A DNA stretch of 12,653 nt from Proteobacteria bacterium UBA1847. GTDB taxonomy: Bacteria > Pseudomonadota > Gammaproteobacteria > Steroidobacterales > Woeseiaceae. Below are positions 1-5,614 of the stretch, piece after piece. The stretch's first letter is position 1. The number at the start of each line of letters is the position of its first letter. Made by a program: the position numbers and the translations under genes. The notes under the pieces are model-generated. The model saw only the letters and a program-made list of their open reading frames with translations. It made no database searches and was not told where the DNA came from. The stretch covers positions 3,908 through 16,560 of the forward strand of contig DDIP01000209.1 in NCBI GenBank assembly GCA_002338605.1, read 5' to 3'.

Positions 1-683
1 ATCGGGTTGTAAGAAACCCAGCCACCATTGCGGCGGAATTCATAGCGAAACTCGGCTTCGACCTCGTATTCATAGAGCCCGGGGCGCACCATGCGCATCG
101 CGCGCTTGTGTGCTTCAACTGCGACCCTGGCGGATTTTCGCATCGCCGAGATTTCGCCCTTGCTCTTGAACAGGCGCATGTCGTGCAACAGGTGGTCGAG
201 GGCGACGAATTCATGCGGTGATTGCACGCCTCGCGACAGTTTCGAGCGCAGCGTGTTAACCCATTCCGCCATACGCGTATCGAACTCCGCGTACATTCCC
301 ATCGTGTAGTAGACCCGGTCGCAGGACTCCATGATGCCGGGCAGGATGTCGTCGAGATCGTCGATGGGAAATGCGTCATCGGCACCAAACACATCGATCG
401 CACCGTCCTGCCCGGCACGATGACCGTCCCACATCTCCCGCGCGGGGTCCTGCTCACGACAGAACATCAGGTACTCGCCGTTTTCCCGGCCGGGGACCAA
501 TACTGCGACCGCTTCCGGCTCTGGAAAGCCCGTCAGATAGTAGAAGTCGCTGTCCTGGCGAAAGCGATACTCAACGTCACGACTGCGCGTCCTGACGGGC
601 GCCGACGGCAGAATTGCAATACCTCCCGGCGCCACCATCTTCATCAGCTGACTGCGACGTTTCTCAAATTCCCTGTCGTTCAT
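1..683 (-). CDS. pepP: Xaa-Pro aminopeptidase (aminopeptidase P), partial
   Basis: Cytosolic metallopeptidase of family M24B that removes an N-terminal residue preceding proline. My translation of the minus strand from the ATG at 683-681 gives about 227 residues starting MNDREFEKRRSQLM, with the family's N-terminal AMP_N-type domain (YRFRQDSDFYYLTGF near residues 40-54, then REMWDGHRAG). It continues into the start of the catalytic region (SKGEISAMRKSA ... RPGLYEYEVEAEF). The E. coli protein is about 440 residues, so the metal-binding pita-bread half lies beyond the left edge. The gene is cut by the window, not broken. Its ATG overlaps the ygfB stop (ATGA, 683-680), implying one transcript and translational coupling. 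In relatives ubiH/ubiI-type genes often follow. Confidence 0.93.
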   Translation of the reverse strand, partial: MNDREFEKRRSQLMKMVAPGGIAILPSAPVRTRSRDVEYRFRQDSDFYYLTGFPEPEAVAVLVPGRENGEYLMFCREQDPAREMWDGHRAGQDGAIDVFGADDAFPIDDLDDILPGIMESCDRVYYTMGMYAEFDTRMAEWVNTLRSKLSRGVQSPHEFVALDHLLHDMRLFKSKGEISAMRKSARVAVEAHKRAMRMVRPGLYEYEVEAEFRYEFRRNGGWVSYNP

Positions 684-1249
684 TGTTTCTCACTATTGGC
701 ATGCCGGATGTCGGCCAGCTCTTCATAGCTGAGCTGGGCCGCAACACGCAGATACTCGACCAGCTCCGCGTAGGCTGCCTCATTTTCCTCAACGTCGGAC
801 TCTGTATCCAGGCCCGCACGGGTGATTTGCAGCATGTCCTTGATAATGTCCGCCAGCGGTTCGGCCGCCAGTCGCTCCTTCAGTGCCTGGCCGTGTTTCG
901 TCGAGACGAGGCCGTGCAGGAACCCTTCGCACCAGTGACCGAGCGCTTCGGTCCGGGTACCAACATCGTCGCCATCACCTGGCAGCAGGGCTTCAAACTC
1001 TGACAGGCGTTCGCTGAGCTGCCAGAAGGTTGACTGGTAAAGCGTGTCCAGGTGCTTGCGGCATTCTGTACACGCCGCATTGTGCTCGTCGGTACCCTCG
1101 AGTATTTGCAGCAACCAGTCCGGCCCGGCAGGAACACCCGCGATCGCAAGCCGCCCGGTCAGAAGGCCATGGGTTTGCGCAGCGTCCCAATTTGACCCGC
1201 ACCGCTTGAGCGCATCGTCAAGGGTGTCGAACTCGATCTTTTCATCCAT
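680..1249 (-). CDS. ygfB: YgfB/YecA-like UPF0149 family protein
   Basis: A 189-residue cytosolic helical protein of the UPF0149 family. The typical N-terminal segment (FDTLDDALKRCG ... TQTHGLLTGRLA-like at about residues 8-35) and the central LGHWCEGFLHGL segment (about 103-114) are present. Length matches the family (about 185-195). Biochemical function is poorly defined; in Pseudomonas aeruginosa the homologue represses the AlpA-dependent pathway that affects beta-lactam resistance, and transfer of that role here is only inference. Position immediately upstream of pepP, with a 4-nt ATGA overlap, is the conserved gammaproteobacterial arrangement. The ATG at 1249 is preceded by only a weak ribosome-binding site. 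It diverges from the coiled-coil/zapA operon. Confidence 0.9.
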   Translation of the reverse strand: MDEKIEFDTLDDALKRCGSNWDAAQTHGLLTGRLAIAGVPAGPDWLLQILEGTDEHNAACTECRKHLDTLYQSTFWQLSERLSEFEALLPGDGDDVGTRTEALGHWCEGFLHGLVSTKHGQALKERLAAEPLADIIKDMLQITRAGLDTESDVEENEAAYAELVEYLRVAAQLSYEELADIRHANSEKQ

Positions 1250-1311
1250 TCGGATGCCAACCTTGTCAATTCCAACAGCCTCTTATGATCCCACGGACTG
1301 CCGCTGCAGGC

Positions 1312-1323
1312 CATGCCGGCATG
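1312..1323. repeat. 12-bp perfect palindrome between divergent genes
   Basis: CATGCCGGCATG reads identically on both strands. It lies between the divergent ygfB and zapA-operon starts, 19 bp upstream of the -35 hexamer proposed for the latter. It could be an operator half-site pair or chance; nothing in the sequence names a binding protein. Confidence 0.35.
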
Positions 1324-1342
1324 TGTCGCCATTCTGTGACGA

Positions 1343-1371
1343 TTGCTTCTCGCCGGAGGCGTGACTATATT
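1343..1371 (+). promoter_or_regulatory. Sigma70-type promoter of the coiled-coil/zapA operon
   Basis: TTGCTT (1343-1348), a 17-bp spacer, then TATATT (1366-1371). The -10 box ends only 6 bp before the ATG at 1378, so the expected transcription start falls on or next to the start codon. GGAGG at 1355-1359 lies inside the spacer, 18 nt from the ATG. It would therefore be absent from this transcript and is too far away to act as a Shine-Dalgarno site in a longer one. Confidence 0.6.
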
Positions 1372-1377
1372 CACCCT

Positions 1378-1608
1378 ATGGCTGACAACATCAATTCGAC
1401 CTTTGAACACGAACTCAAGCGCCTGGAGAAGCGCGTGGATGCGCTCGTCAGGGTCTGCGACCAGTTGCAGGACGAAAATCGATCGCTGAAGCAGCGCCAG
1501 GATGTGCTGACGTCGGAGCGGGCCACCCTGCTGCAAAAAAACGAGCAGGTCAGAGCCCGGGTTGAAGCGATGATTGGTCGGCTGAAAGCGATGGAGCAAG
1601 GGTCTTGA
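1378..1608 (+). CDS. TIGR02449-type coiled-coil protein upstream of zapA (ZapB/ZauP-like)
   Basis: A 76-residue, highly charged, almost wholly coiled-coil protein starting MADNINSTFEHELKRLEKRVD. Heptad-like leucine/valine spacing runs through about residues 8-70 (LKRLEKRVDALVRVCDQLQ ... LLQKNEQVRARVEAMIGRL). Small proteins of this type commonly sit just upstream of zapA in gammaproteobacteria; the unrelated or distantly related ZauP of Caulobacter occupies the same position and works with ZapA at the Z-ring. A division role is therefore inferred from position and coiled-coil form only. I chose the ATG at 1378 over an upstream in-frame ATG at 1285 because the extra 31 residues are rich in Arg, His and Ser and unlike a coiled coil, and because the promoter lies between them. 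zapA follows after 25 bp. Confidence 0.82.
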   Translation: MADNINSTFEHELKRLEKRVDALVRVCDQLQDENRSLKQRQDVLTSERATLLQKNEQVRARVEAMIGRLKAMEQGS

Positions 1609-1633
1609 AATCACAGTTTGGAGTACGCTTGGA

Positions 1634-1948
1634 ATGACCGAACAAAACGCCCAGGTTAGTGTCAGAATTCTGGACAAGGAATACCAGGTCGCATGTCCCG
1701 CCAGCGAGCGCACTAACTTGCTCGACTCGGCAGAAATACTGAATGCAAAAATGCGGGAGATCCGCGACACTGGCAGAATCGTCGGTCTGGATCGCATCGC
1801 TGTAATGGCCGCGCTGAACATGGCAAATGATTTAATTCATGCCAATGCACGCGACCAGGAACTCGAAGGCGGAATCAGCAATCGCCTCAAAATTATTTCC
1901 GACCGCGTGGACCATGTATTGAGCGGCACACAGCAGCTCGACCTCTGA
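1634..1948 (+). CDS. zapA: Cell division protein ZapA
   Basis: A 104-residue ZapA; the E. coli protein is 109. The N-terminal beta-rich domain VSVRILDKEYQVACPASE (about residues 8-25) is followed by the helix LLDSAEILNAKMREIRDTGR, the conserved LDRIAVMAALNMANDLI segment (about 52-68), and a C-terminal helix that forms the tetramer coiled coil. ZapA crosslinks FtsZ protofilaments and stabilises the Z-ring at mid-cell. A GGAG motif near 1619 and a GGA just before the ATG may serve as ribosome-binding sites. It is the second gene of the operon begun by the coiled-coil gene, and the 6S RNA begins about 30 bp after its stop, the classic zapA-ssrS linkage. Confidence 0.95.
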   Translation: MTEQNAQVSVRILDKEYQVACPASERTNLLDSAEILNAKMREIRDTGRIVGLDRIAVMAALNMANDLIHANARDQELEGGISNRLKIISDRVDHVLSGTQQLDL

Positions 1949-1977
1949 TCAATACGCGATCGTTGTAGTCCGAAAAA

Positions 1978-2183
1978 TGAGATTGGCGTCTCCTGCGGTG
2001 TTCGATACCGACCTGGAAACCTCCCGACCCTAAATTTTCACCTCGGGGTCGCTGCCTGTCGGTTGCATATGTGCAGAACCGTTTCGACGGTAAGCCTGTT
2101 GCAGCCACGGTTGACCCCACCTTTTGCTCCGGTTCGAGAGCGAAGGTCTGTGACGGCACAGGCGGGAGGCGCCTCCTATCTCC
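1978..2183 (+). ncRNA. ssrS: 6S RNA
   Basis: Located directly downstream of zapA, as in E. coli. The ends pair into a long closing stem: GAGAT (1979-1983) with ATCTC (2178-2182), GGCG with CGCC, and TCTCCTGC with GCGGGAGG including G-U pairs. Inside the 5' arm is TGTTCGATACCGACCTGG, resembling the E. coli 5' strand that begins TGTTCGCAAGCGGGCCAG. The 3' arm carries AAGCCTG ... GACGGCACAGG, resembling the E. coli 3' strand. The centre can open into the promoter-mimicking bubble. 6S RNA binds sigma70-RNA polymerase holoenzyme and lowers transcription from many promoters in stationary phase. Ends are approximate to a few bases; the length of about 205 nt is slightly longer than the 184 nt of E. 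coli. Confidence 0.88.
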
Positions 2184-2990
2184 GCGAACATTCACTATCC
2201 GATTTTGATGCGTGAATGTGCACCGGGGAACTGCAACCCGGTCATGATACAAACACTGACTTTGCGAAGTTGCACCGCAAAACATTTCAAAAAACTTCAT
2301 TTGCGCGAACTTTTTTTGGTCGGCCGAGTGCCCACTCGCGACGCTCCGATGCGGGACAGAGGTGACGCGCGAATCATCATCGAGTACGCACTGTGCGCAA
2401 ATAAGCGCATTTTTGTCTGGATTTTGCGCATCGCAGACAAATTTTTATTTCGCAATATTCGTCCAAATACGAGCTCTGCCTGAAACTCAAAAGTCGTTTG
2501 GAAGCCGGTTACGGACGAGTCGGTTTGCACTTGCACACGACCGTTGGTCACGAACTTGCGCGTGACACACAACCCGATCGGGCATCGAATCCGAGCACTC
2601 AGCGCTTGCTGTGATCGATCGCACGCCTCGAATCATTACAGCAGACAAGCGATCAAACCGAAGCTCGGGGTCGTCTCGATCGCGTGCCGGTTGATCGAGA
2701 AAATAATGGCAAATCCTTAGGATATACGGCTTTACACGACTTTTTGCGAACCGGACTGATGCACTTTTTCGCCACAGCCAGGGACGCGTTGGCGGTGTTC
2801 GCATGCGCCCGGCAAGTCTGTGCGTGTTTCTATTCAGCGACACGTTGAGCCTGCGTACAACCACCCGGTCTTTTCATCGGCCCGAGTTTCGAATGACAAC
2901 GGATCGTGATGGCGTTCACAAAAAAACTTTCGAGCGGCATGTCGCGGAGCCGAAATCGCGTTTCCCGCCAATGGTTTGAACCTGAAGTGG

Positions 2991-3020
2991 TTGCTGGATT
3001 TTCCAAACTTCTTGTATATA
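2991..3020 (+). promoter_or_regulatory. Promoter of the H1-like gene
   Basis: TTGCTG (2991-2996), an 18-bp spacer, and TATATA (3015-3020), with the overlapping alternative TATACT at 3017-3022. The predicted transcription start is near 3027, leaving a leader of about 25 nt that contains the GGAG ribosome-binding site at 3043-3046. Confidence 0.55.
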
Positions 3021-3028
3021 CTCAGCCC

Positions 3029-3038
3029 CGGGTACCCG
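3029..3038. promoter_or_regulatory. Perfect palindrome at the predicted transcription start
   Basis: CGGGTACCCG is a perfect 10-bp palindrome placed just downstream of the -10 box and just upstream of the GGAG motif. It could be an operator, or pair as a small hairpin at the 5' end of the mRNA. The role is inference. Confidence 0.35.
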
Positions 3039-3052
3039 ACACGGAGATAAGC

Positions 3053-3529
3053 ATGGCTACCAAAAAGAAGTCTAGGAAAAAAGCTTCGAAGCGCAAAGTC
3101 GCGAAGAAGCGAAAAGTAACAGCAAAGAAAAAAGCAGCGCCTAAAAAACGCCGCGTAGCAAAGAAGAAAGTCGCCAAGAAAAAGGCGAAGAAAAAAGTAG
3201 CGAAAAAGAAGGCCAAGAAGAAAGTCGCCAAGCGTAAGACGAAGAAGAAAGCGACTAAGAAAAAAGCCAAGCGTAAGGCTAAAAAGAAAGTAGCCAAGCG
3301 CAAGGCCAAGAAAAAAGCCAAGAAAAAGGCGAAGAAAAAAGTAACCAAGAGAAAGGCTAAAAAGAAAACCGCGAAACGCAAGACTAAGAAGAAGGCCAAG
3401 CGCAAAGCCAAGAAGAAAGTAGCCAAGCGCAAGACCAAGAAAAAGGCTTCTAAACGTAAGACCAAGAAAAAAGCGACGAAGCGGAAGACCAAGAAAAAGG
3501 CTTCCAAAAGGAAGTCCAAGAAGAAATAG
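3053..3529 (+). CDS. Lysine-rich histone H1-like DNA-binding protein
   Basis: A 158-residue protein made almost only of Lys (about 56%), Arg (about 9%), Ala, Val, Thr and Ser, with one Pro, no Gly, no aromatic residue and no acidic residue. It has KKKAKKKVAK-type motifs throughout, as in the C-terminal tails of eukaryotic histone H1 and bacterial H1-like proteins such as the tail of Pseudomonas AlgP. Such proteins bind and compact DNA without a folded domain. The C-terminus (residues 125-158) is a 9-residue tandem repeat of the form KRKTKKKA(S/T). The start ATG at 3053 has GGAG 6 nt upstream and a promoter before it; the longer frame beginning at 2906 runs through that promoter and has a different composition. 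It is monocistronic, ending before a strong terminator. A homology-based name is uncertain because of low complexity. Confidence 0.85.
   Translation: MATKKKSRKKASKRKVAKKRKVTAKKKAAPKKRRVAKKKVAKKKAKKKVAKKKAKKKVAKRKTKKKATKKKAKRKAKKKVAKRKAKKKAKKKAKKKVTKRKAKKKTAKRKTKKKAKRKAKKKVAKRKTKKKASKRKTKKKATKRKTKKKASKRKSKKK
3425..3526 (+). repeat. 27-bp tandem repeat in the H1-like gene, about four units
   Basis: Units encode residues 125-133, 134-142, 143-151 and 152-158 (partial), each KRKTKKKA(S/T) or close. Arginine codons differ between units (CGC, CGT, CGG, AGG) and lysine codons mix AAA and AAG. The protein repeat is thus better conserved than the DNA repeat. Confidence 0.75.
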
Positions 3530-3612
3530 GACGACCTGAGTCGAAAAAGGTGGATACGGAACTAATCTCTTAGCGACTGACCGCCTGGAAGAGCCTTCTT
3601 CCGAAGCAAAGC

Positions 3613-3640
3613 AAAAGAGCCCGCAAATGCGGGCTCTTTT
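3613..3640 (+). terminator. Rho-independent terminator of the H1-like gene
   Basis: A 12-bp perfect stem, AAAAGAGCCCGC (3613-3624) and GCGGGCTCTTTT (3629-3640), with an AAAT loop and a T-run at the end of the 3' arm. The A-run on the 5' side makes it potentially active in both directions. It separates the H1-like gene from rpiA. Confidence 0.9.
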
Positions 3641-3664
3641 CATTTGTGGCGAAATCTCTATAGT
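3637..3664 (+). promoter_or_regulatory. Possible rpiA promoter overlapping the terminator tail
   Basis: TATAGT (3659-3664) is a good -10 box. A TTTTCA hexamer (3637-3642), which is partly the terminator T-run, lies 16 bp upstream. The predicted start would be only 2-4 nt before the rpiA ATG, upstream of which the GGAG motif (3667-3670) would largely be lost. The -35 match is weak. Confidence 0.4.
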
Positions 3665-3673
3665 ACGGAGCTT

Positions 3674-4333
3674 ATGAACGTATCGGACAAGAAACGAAAC
3701 GCAGCAAAGGCATCCCTGGAGTTCATCAAGCCAGGTACTTCGCTCGGTGTTGGCACGGGTTCCACAGTCAATTTTCTTATTGAACTGTTGCCCCAGGTGC
3801 GCGACAGGATCGACAGTATTGTGTCGAGCTCAAAGGCATCGACTGCCCTGCTTGAGGGTCTTGGATTCAAGGTTTCAACCTTGAACGAGGTCGGCGACAT
3901 CGACCTCTATATCGACGGCACGGACGAAAGTAACAAGAGACTCCAGTTGATCAAGGGTGGTGGCGGTGCGCTGACACGTGAAAAGGTACTGGCGGCTGCC
4001 GCAAGACGTTTCGTATGCATCGCCGATGACTCCAAATTGGTCGGCATGCTCGGCGGCTTTCCGCTGCCGATTGAGGTGCTGCCAATGGCGCAGGAACTGG
4101 TATCCCGCCGAATGTTGAAAATGCGCGGGCACCCGATCTGGCGCGAAGGCTTTATCACCGACAACGGCAATCACATCCTGGATGTCAGCGATCTGCAAAT
4201 CTCCAACCCGATCGAGATGGAAGCACGCATTAATCGAATCCCGGGTGTCGTGACTGTCGGAATTTTCGCCGACCGTCCCGCCGATGTTCTGCTGCTTGGT
4301 GATGACGATGGCGTACGAGAGATGCGGGTTTAG
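3674..4333 (+). CDS. rpiA: Ribose-5-phosphate isomerase A
   Basis: Interconverts ribose 5-phosphate and ribulose 5-phosphate in the non-oxidative pentose phosphate pathway, supplying ribose for nucleotides; cytosolic. The 219-residue length equals that of E. coli RpiA. Visible signatures are [10 protein letters not shown] (about residues 25-34) in the phosphate-binding loop, VSSSKAST, the active-site DLYIDGTDE with two conserved aspartates, and [11 protein letters not shown] with the catalytic Lys and Glu. ILDVSDL and [11 protein letters not shown] follow near the C-terminus. The start at ATG 3674 matches the family N-terminus; GGAG lies only 3 nt upstream. The gene is alone in its orientation, after a terminator and facing the tRNA/rpsI/rplM unit. 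Confidence 0.97.
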   Translation: MNVSDKKRNAAKASLEFIKPGTSLGVGTGSTVNFLIELLPQVRDRIDSIVSSSKASTALLEGLGFKVSTLNEVGDIDLYIDGTDESNKRLQLIKGGGGALTREKVLAAAARRFVCIADDSKLVGMLGGFPLPIEVLPMAQELVSRRMLKMRGHPIWREGFITDNGNHILDVSDLQISNPIEMEARINRIPGVVTVGIFADRPADVLLLGDDDGVREMRV

Positions 4334-4416
4334 CGGACCTTAACGCGCAATACTTGCAGCTAGTGTGGCCTGGGATTCTAGGGTGCCGCCGGGATTGGCG
4401 TTTCGCGCCCTCACTT

Positions 4417-4526
4417 GCAGCTTCGCTGCTGCCTGAGTCGAACAGGGGTTACCGACCCGAGGGATTGATTCGTCGCTACGCTCCTCACCCTTCGGGTTTA
4501 TGCCCTTTGGGTGCGCACTTCGTGCG
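4417..4526. repeat. Array of small triloop hairpins downstream of tRNA-Gln
   Basis: Four short inverted repeats with three-base loops: GCAGC-TTC-GCTGC (4417-4429), ACCC-TTC-GGGT (4487-4497), CCC-TTT-GGG (4503-4511) and CGCAC-TTC-GTGCG (4514-4526). On the minus strand the loops read GAA or AAA, and the first contains GCGAAGC, a known extra-stable DNA mini-hairpin. The 248-bp gap between rpiA and the tRNA holds these and the terminator but no gene. It may be a copy of a dispersed repeat; copy number cannot be judged from one window. Confidence 0.5.
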
Positions 4527-4551
4527 TCTTCCCTTTCCCCCAGCCAAAAAA

Positions 4552-4573
4552 AAGCCCCGCGTTGGCGGGGCTT
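4552..4573 (-). terminator. Rho-independent terminator behind tRNA-Gln
   Basis: Stem AAGCCCCGC (4552-4560) and GCGGGGCTT (4565-4573) with a 4-base loop. Eight A residues at 4546-4553 give a T-run on the minus strand, ending the rplM-rpsI-tRNA transcript. The T-run on the other side (4575-4582) could also stop rpiA transcription from the left. The pairing extends beyond the core into CCCCCAGCCA (4537-4546) and TGGCTGGGGG (4582-4591), the latter being the tRNA 3' end. Confidence 0.88.
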
Positions 4574-4581
4574 AGTTTTTT

Positions 4582-4655
4582 TGGCTGGGGGAGAGGGATT
4601 CGAACCCCCGTTGGCGGAGTCAGAGTCCGCAGTCCTACCACTAGACGATCCCCCA
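4582..4655 (-). tRNA. tRNA-Gln (anticodon CUG)
   Basis: A 74-nt cloverleaf on the minus strand, beginning TGGGGGATCG and ending with encoded CCA (...CCCCCAGCCA). The acceptor stem pairs GGGGG with CCCCC. The anticodon stem-loop is GCGGA-CTCTGAC-TCCGC, placing CTG at positions 34-36, which decodes CAG. The T-arm contains GGTTCGAATCC. The general form closely follows E. coli tRNA-Gln. It starts 21 nt after the rpsI stop with no terminator between, so it is probably processed from the ribosomal-protein transcript unless a promoter lies inside rpsI. Confidence 0.95.
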
Positions 4656-4676
4656 AAAAGGATCGTGGTGTCGCGC

Positions 4677-5072
4677 TTAGCGCTTCGAGAACTGGGTTGC
4701 GCGACGAGCTTTGCGCAGACCGACTTTCTTCCGTTCAACTTCGCGTGCATCACGAGTGACAAATCCTGCTTTACGCAGCGGCGGACGCAGCGACTCATCG
4801 TACTTCATCAATGCGCGTGTCAGGCCGTGGCGAATGGCGCCTGCCTGGCCGGTCGTACCGCCGCCCTTCACTGTCACTTTGACATTGAATCTCTCACCGA
4901 GCTGGGTCAGTTCGAGCGGCTGGCGAACGATCATCTGGGCCGTTTTGCGGCCGAAGAAGACGTCCAGTGGACGATTGTTGACCGTGATCTCGCCGCCGCT
5001 ACCCGGCTTCAAAAATACGCGGGCTGTTGATGTCTTGCGACGTCCGGTTCCGTAGTAAATAGTTTCACTCAT
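4677..5072 (-). CDS. rpsI: 30S ribosomal protein S9
   Basis: Component of the small ribosomal subunit head. The 131-residue length is usual for S9. Family signatures include [16 protein letters not shown] (residues 6-21), [33 protein letters not shown] (about 68-88), and the basic C-terminus ending in SKR, whose tail reaches the P-site tRNA. It lies 31 bp downstream of rplM, the near-universal pair. Only a weak GAGA motif precedes the ATG, as is common for genes translated after a neighbour. sspAB or pet genes, which follow rpsI in many gammaproteobacteria, are replaced here by a tRNA and a terminator. Confidence 0.98.
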   Translation of the reverse strand: MSETIYYGTGRRKTSTARVFLKPGSGGEITVNNRPLDVFFGRKTAQMIVRQPLELTQLGERFNVKVTVKGGGTTGQAGAIRHGLTRALMKYDESLRPPLRKAGFVTRDAREVERKKVGLRKARRATQFSKR

Positions 5073-5103
5073 AATTTGGTCTCAATCCGATAAGGCCAGA
5101 ACC

Positions 5104-5538
5104 TCAGGCGTTAATTTCCAGAGGGACGGGCTGTTGTGCTGCATGGCTGTGTTCGGGGCCGGCAAATACTTTCAGCTTGCTGTACATCTGGCGTCCAAGC
5201 GGGCCGCGCGGCAACATGCCTTTAACCGCTTTCTCGATGACGCGCTCTGGTGCCTTGTCGATCAGCTTCTCCAGCGAAATCGATTTGAGGTTGCCGATGA
5301 ATCCGGTGTGGTGATGATAGATCTTGTCTTTCATCTTGTTGCCGGTTACACGCACTTTCTCGGCGTTGACAACGACGATGTAGTCGCCCGTATCGACGTG
5401 CGGTGTGTACTCAGGCTTGTGCTTGCCACGCAAACGGCGCGCGATTTCAGTCGACAGGCGGCCCAGGGTCTTGCCTGTCGCATCGACGACGTACCAATCG
5501 CGGCGAACCTCTGCCGGCTTTGCAGAAAACGTGTTCAT
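5104..5538 (-). CDS. rplM: 50S ribosomal protein L13
   Basis: An early-assembly large-subunit protein, 144 residues (E. coli 142). Signatures are [20 protein letters not shown] (about residues 12-31), [27 protein letters not shown], the YHHHTGF segment, and [31 protein letters not shown] chose the ATG at 5538 because it matches the family N-terminus; a longer frame to 5622 adds 28 unrelated residues that lie in the leader. The ribosome-binding site is weak (GGA about 10 nt upstream). First gene of the rplM-rpsI-tRNA-Gln unit. L13 represses its own operon in E. coli, and the structured leader here could serve the same purpose (inference). Confidence 0.97.
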   Translation of the reverse strand: MNTFSAKPAEVRRDWYVVDATGKTLGRLSTEIARRLRGKHKPEYTPHVDTGDYIVVVNAEKVRVTGNKMKDKIYHHHTGFIGNLKSISLEKLIDKAPERVIEKAVKGMLPRGPLGRQMYSKLKVFAGPEHSHAAQQPVPLEINA

Positions 5539-5571
5539 AATTCTGGTTTCCGTTGGGAAAAATCTTGTTAT

Positions 5572-5614
5572 CCGGAGCGGATTGGCTAGTAACCCTGCCC
5601 CGCTTACCATCCGG
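5572..5614 (-). promoter_or_regulatory. Structured leader element upstream of rplM
   Basis: Within the predicted 108-nt leader of rplM, AGCGG (5576-5580) pairs with CCGCT (5600-5604) and, outside it, CCGG (5572-5575) pairs with CCGG (5611-5614) across a 6-nt bulge. This gives a bulged hairpin of the kind used for ribosomal-protein autoregulation. No covariation could be examined. Confidence 0.4.

Larger units (their letters stand above)
2184..3052. other. 870-bp region without a convincing gene
   Basis: I see no reading frame here with a recognisable protein, plausible composition and ribosome-binding site. The fau gene that often follows 6S RNA is absent. Several stretches are AT-rich compared with the flanks (about 2280-2320 and 2395-2470). 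Small inverted repeats occur: ACATTCAC at 2188-2195 with GTGAATGT at 2212-2219; GTCACG at 2547-2552 with CGTGAC at 2561-2566; and TTTTGTCTG with CAGACAAA around 2412-2443. ACTTTTT tracts followed by GCG or CGC recur at about 2740 and 2762. The last 60 bp hold the promoter of the H1-like gene. The rest may be decayed sequence, a regulatory leader or an unannotated small RNA. Confidence 0.5.

Noticed and set aside
1159..1821. Minus-strand frame of 220 codons opposite the coiled-coil and zapA genes
   Set aside because: It overlaps two well-supported genes and their promoter in antisense and matches no family by eye.
2205..2483. Plus-strand frame of 92 codons after 6S RNA
   Set aside because: No ribosome-binding site, no recognisable motif, and mixed composition through AT-rich sequence with inverted repeats; not enough to call a gene.
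2487..2864. Minus-strand frame of 125 codons in the gene-free region
   Set aside because: Arg/Ser-rich with no family resemblance or initiation signals; likely chance in GC-rich DNA.
2906..3052. Upstream in-frame extension of the H1-like gene to an ATG at 2906
   Set aside because: The extension crosses the promoter and palindrome, contains Trp, Glu and Phe unlike the rest, and the ATG at 3053 has a better ribosome-binding site.
3022..3519. Minus-strand frame of 165 codons opposite the H1-like gene, Phe/Leu/Ala-rich
   Set aside because: It is the complement of lysine codons, which gives Phe and Leu and removes stops; it resembles membrane protein only by composition.
4537..4655. tRNA-Gln as an integration (att) site for a mobile element
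   Set aside because: The duplicated 3' segment is inverted and only 10 bp, adjacent to the terminator, and no integrase gene or element lies nearby.
4340..4798. Minus-strand frame of 152 codons across rpsI, tRNA-Gln and the hairpin patch
   Set aside because: It runs through the tRNA gene and antisense-frame ribosomal sequence, and its residues mirror the repeat and tRNA, so it is a spurious frame.
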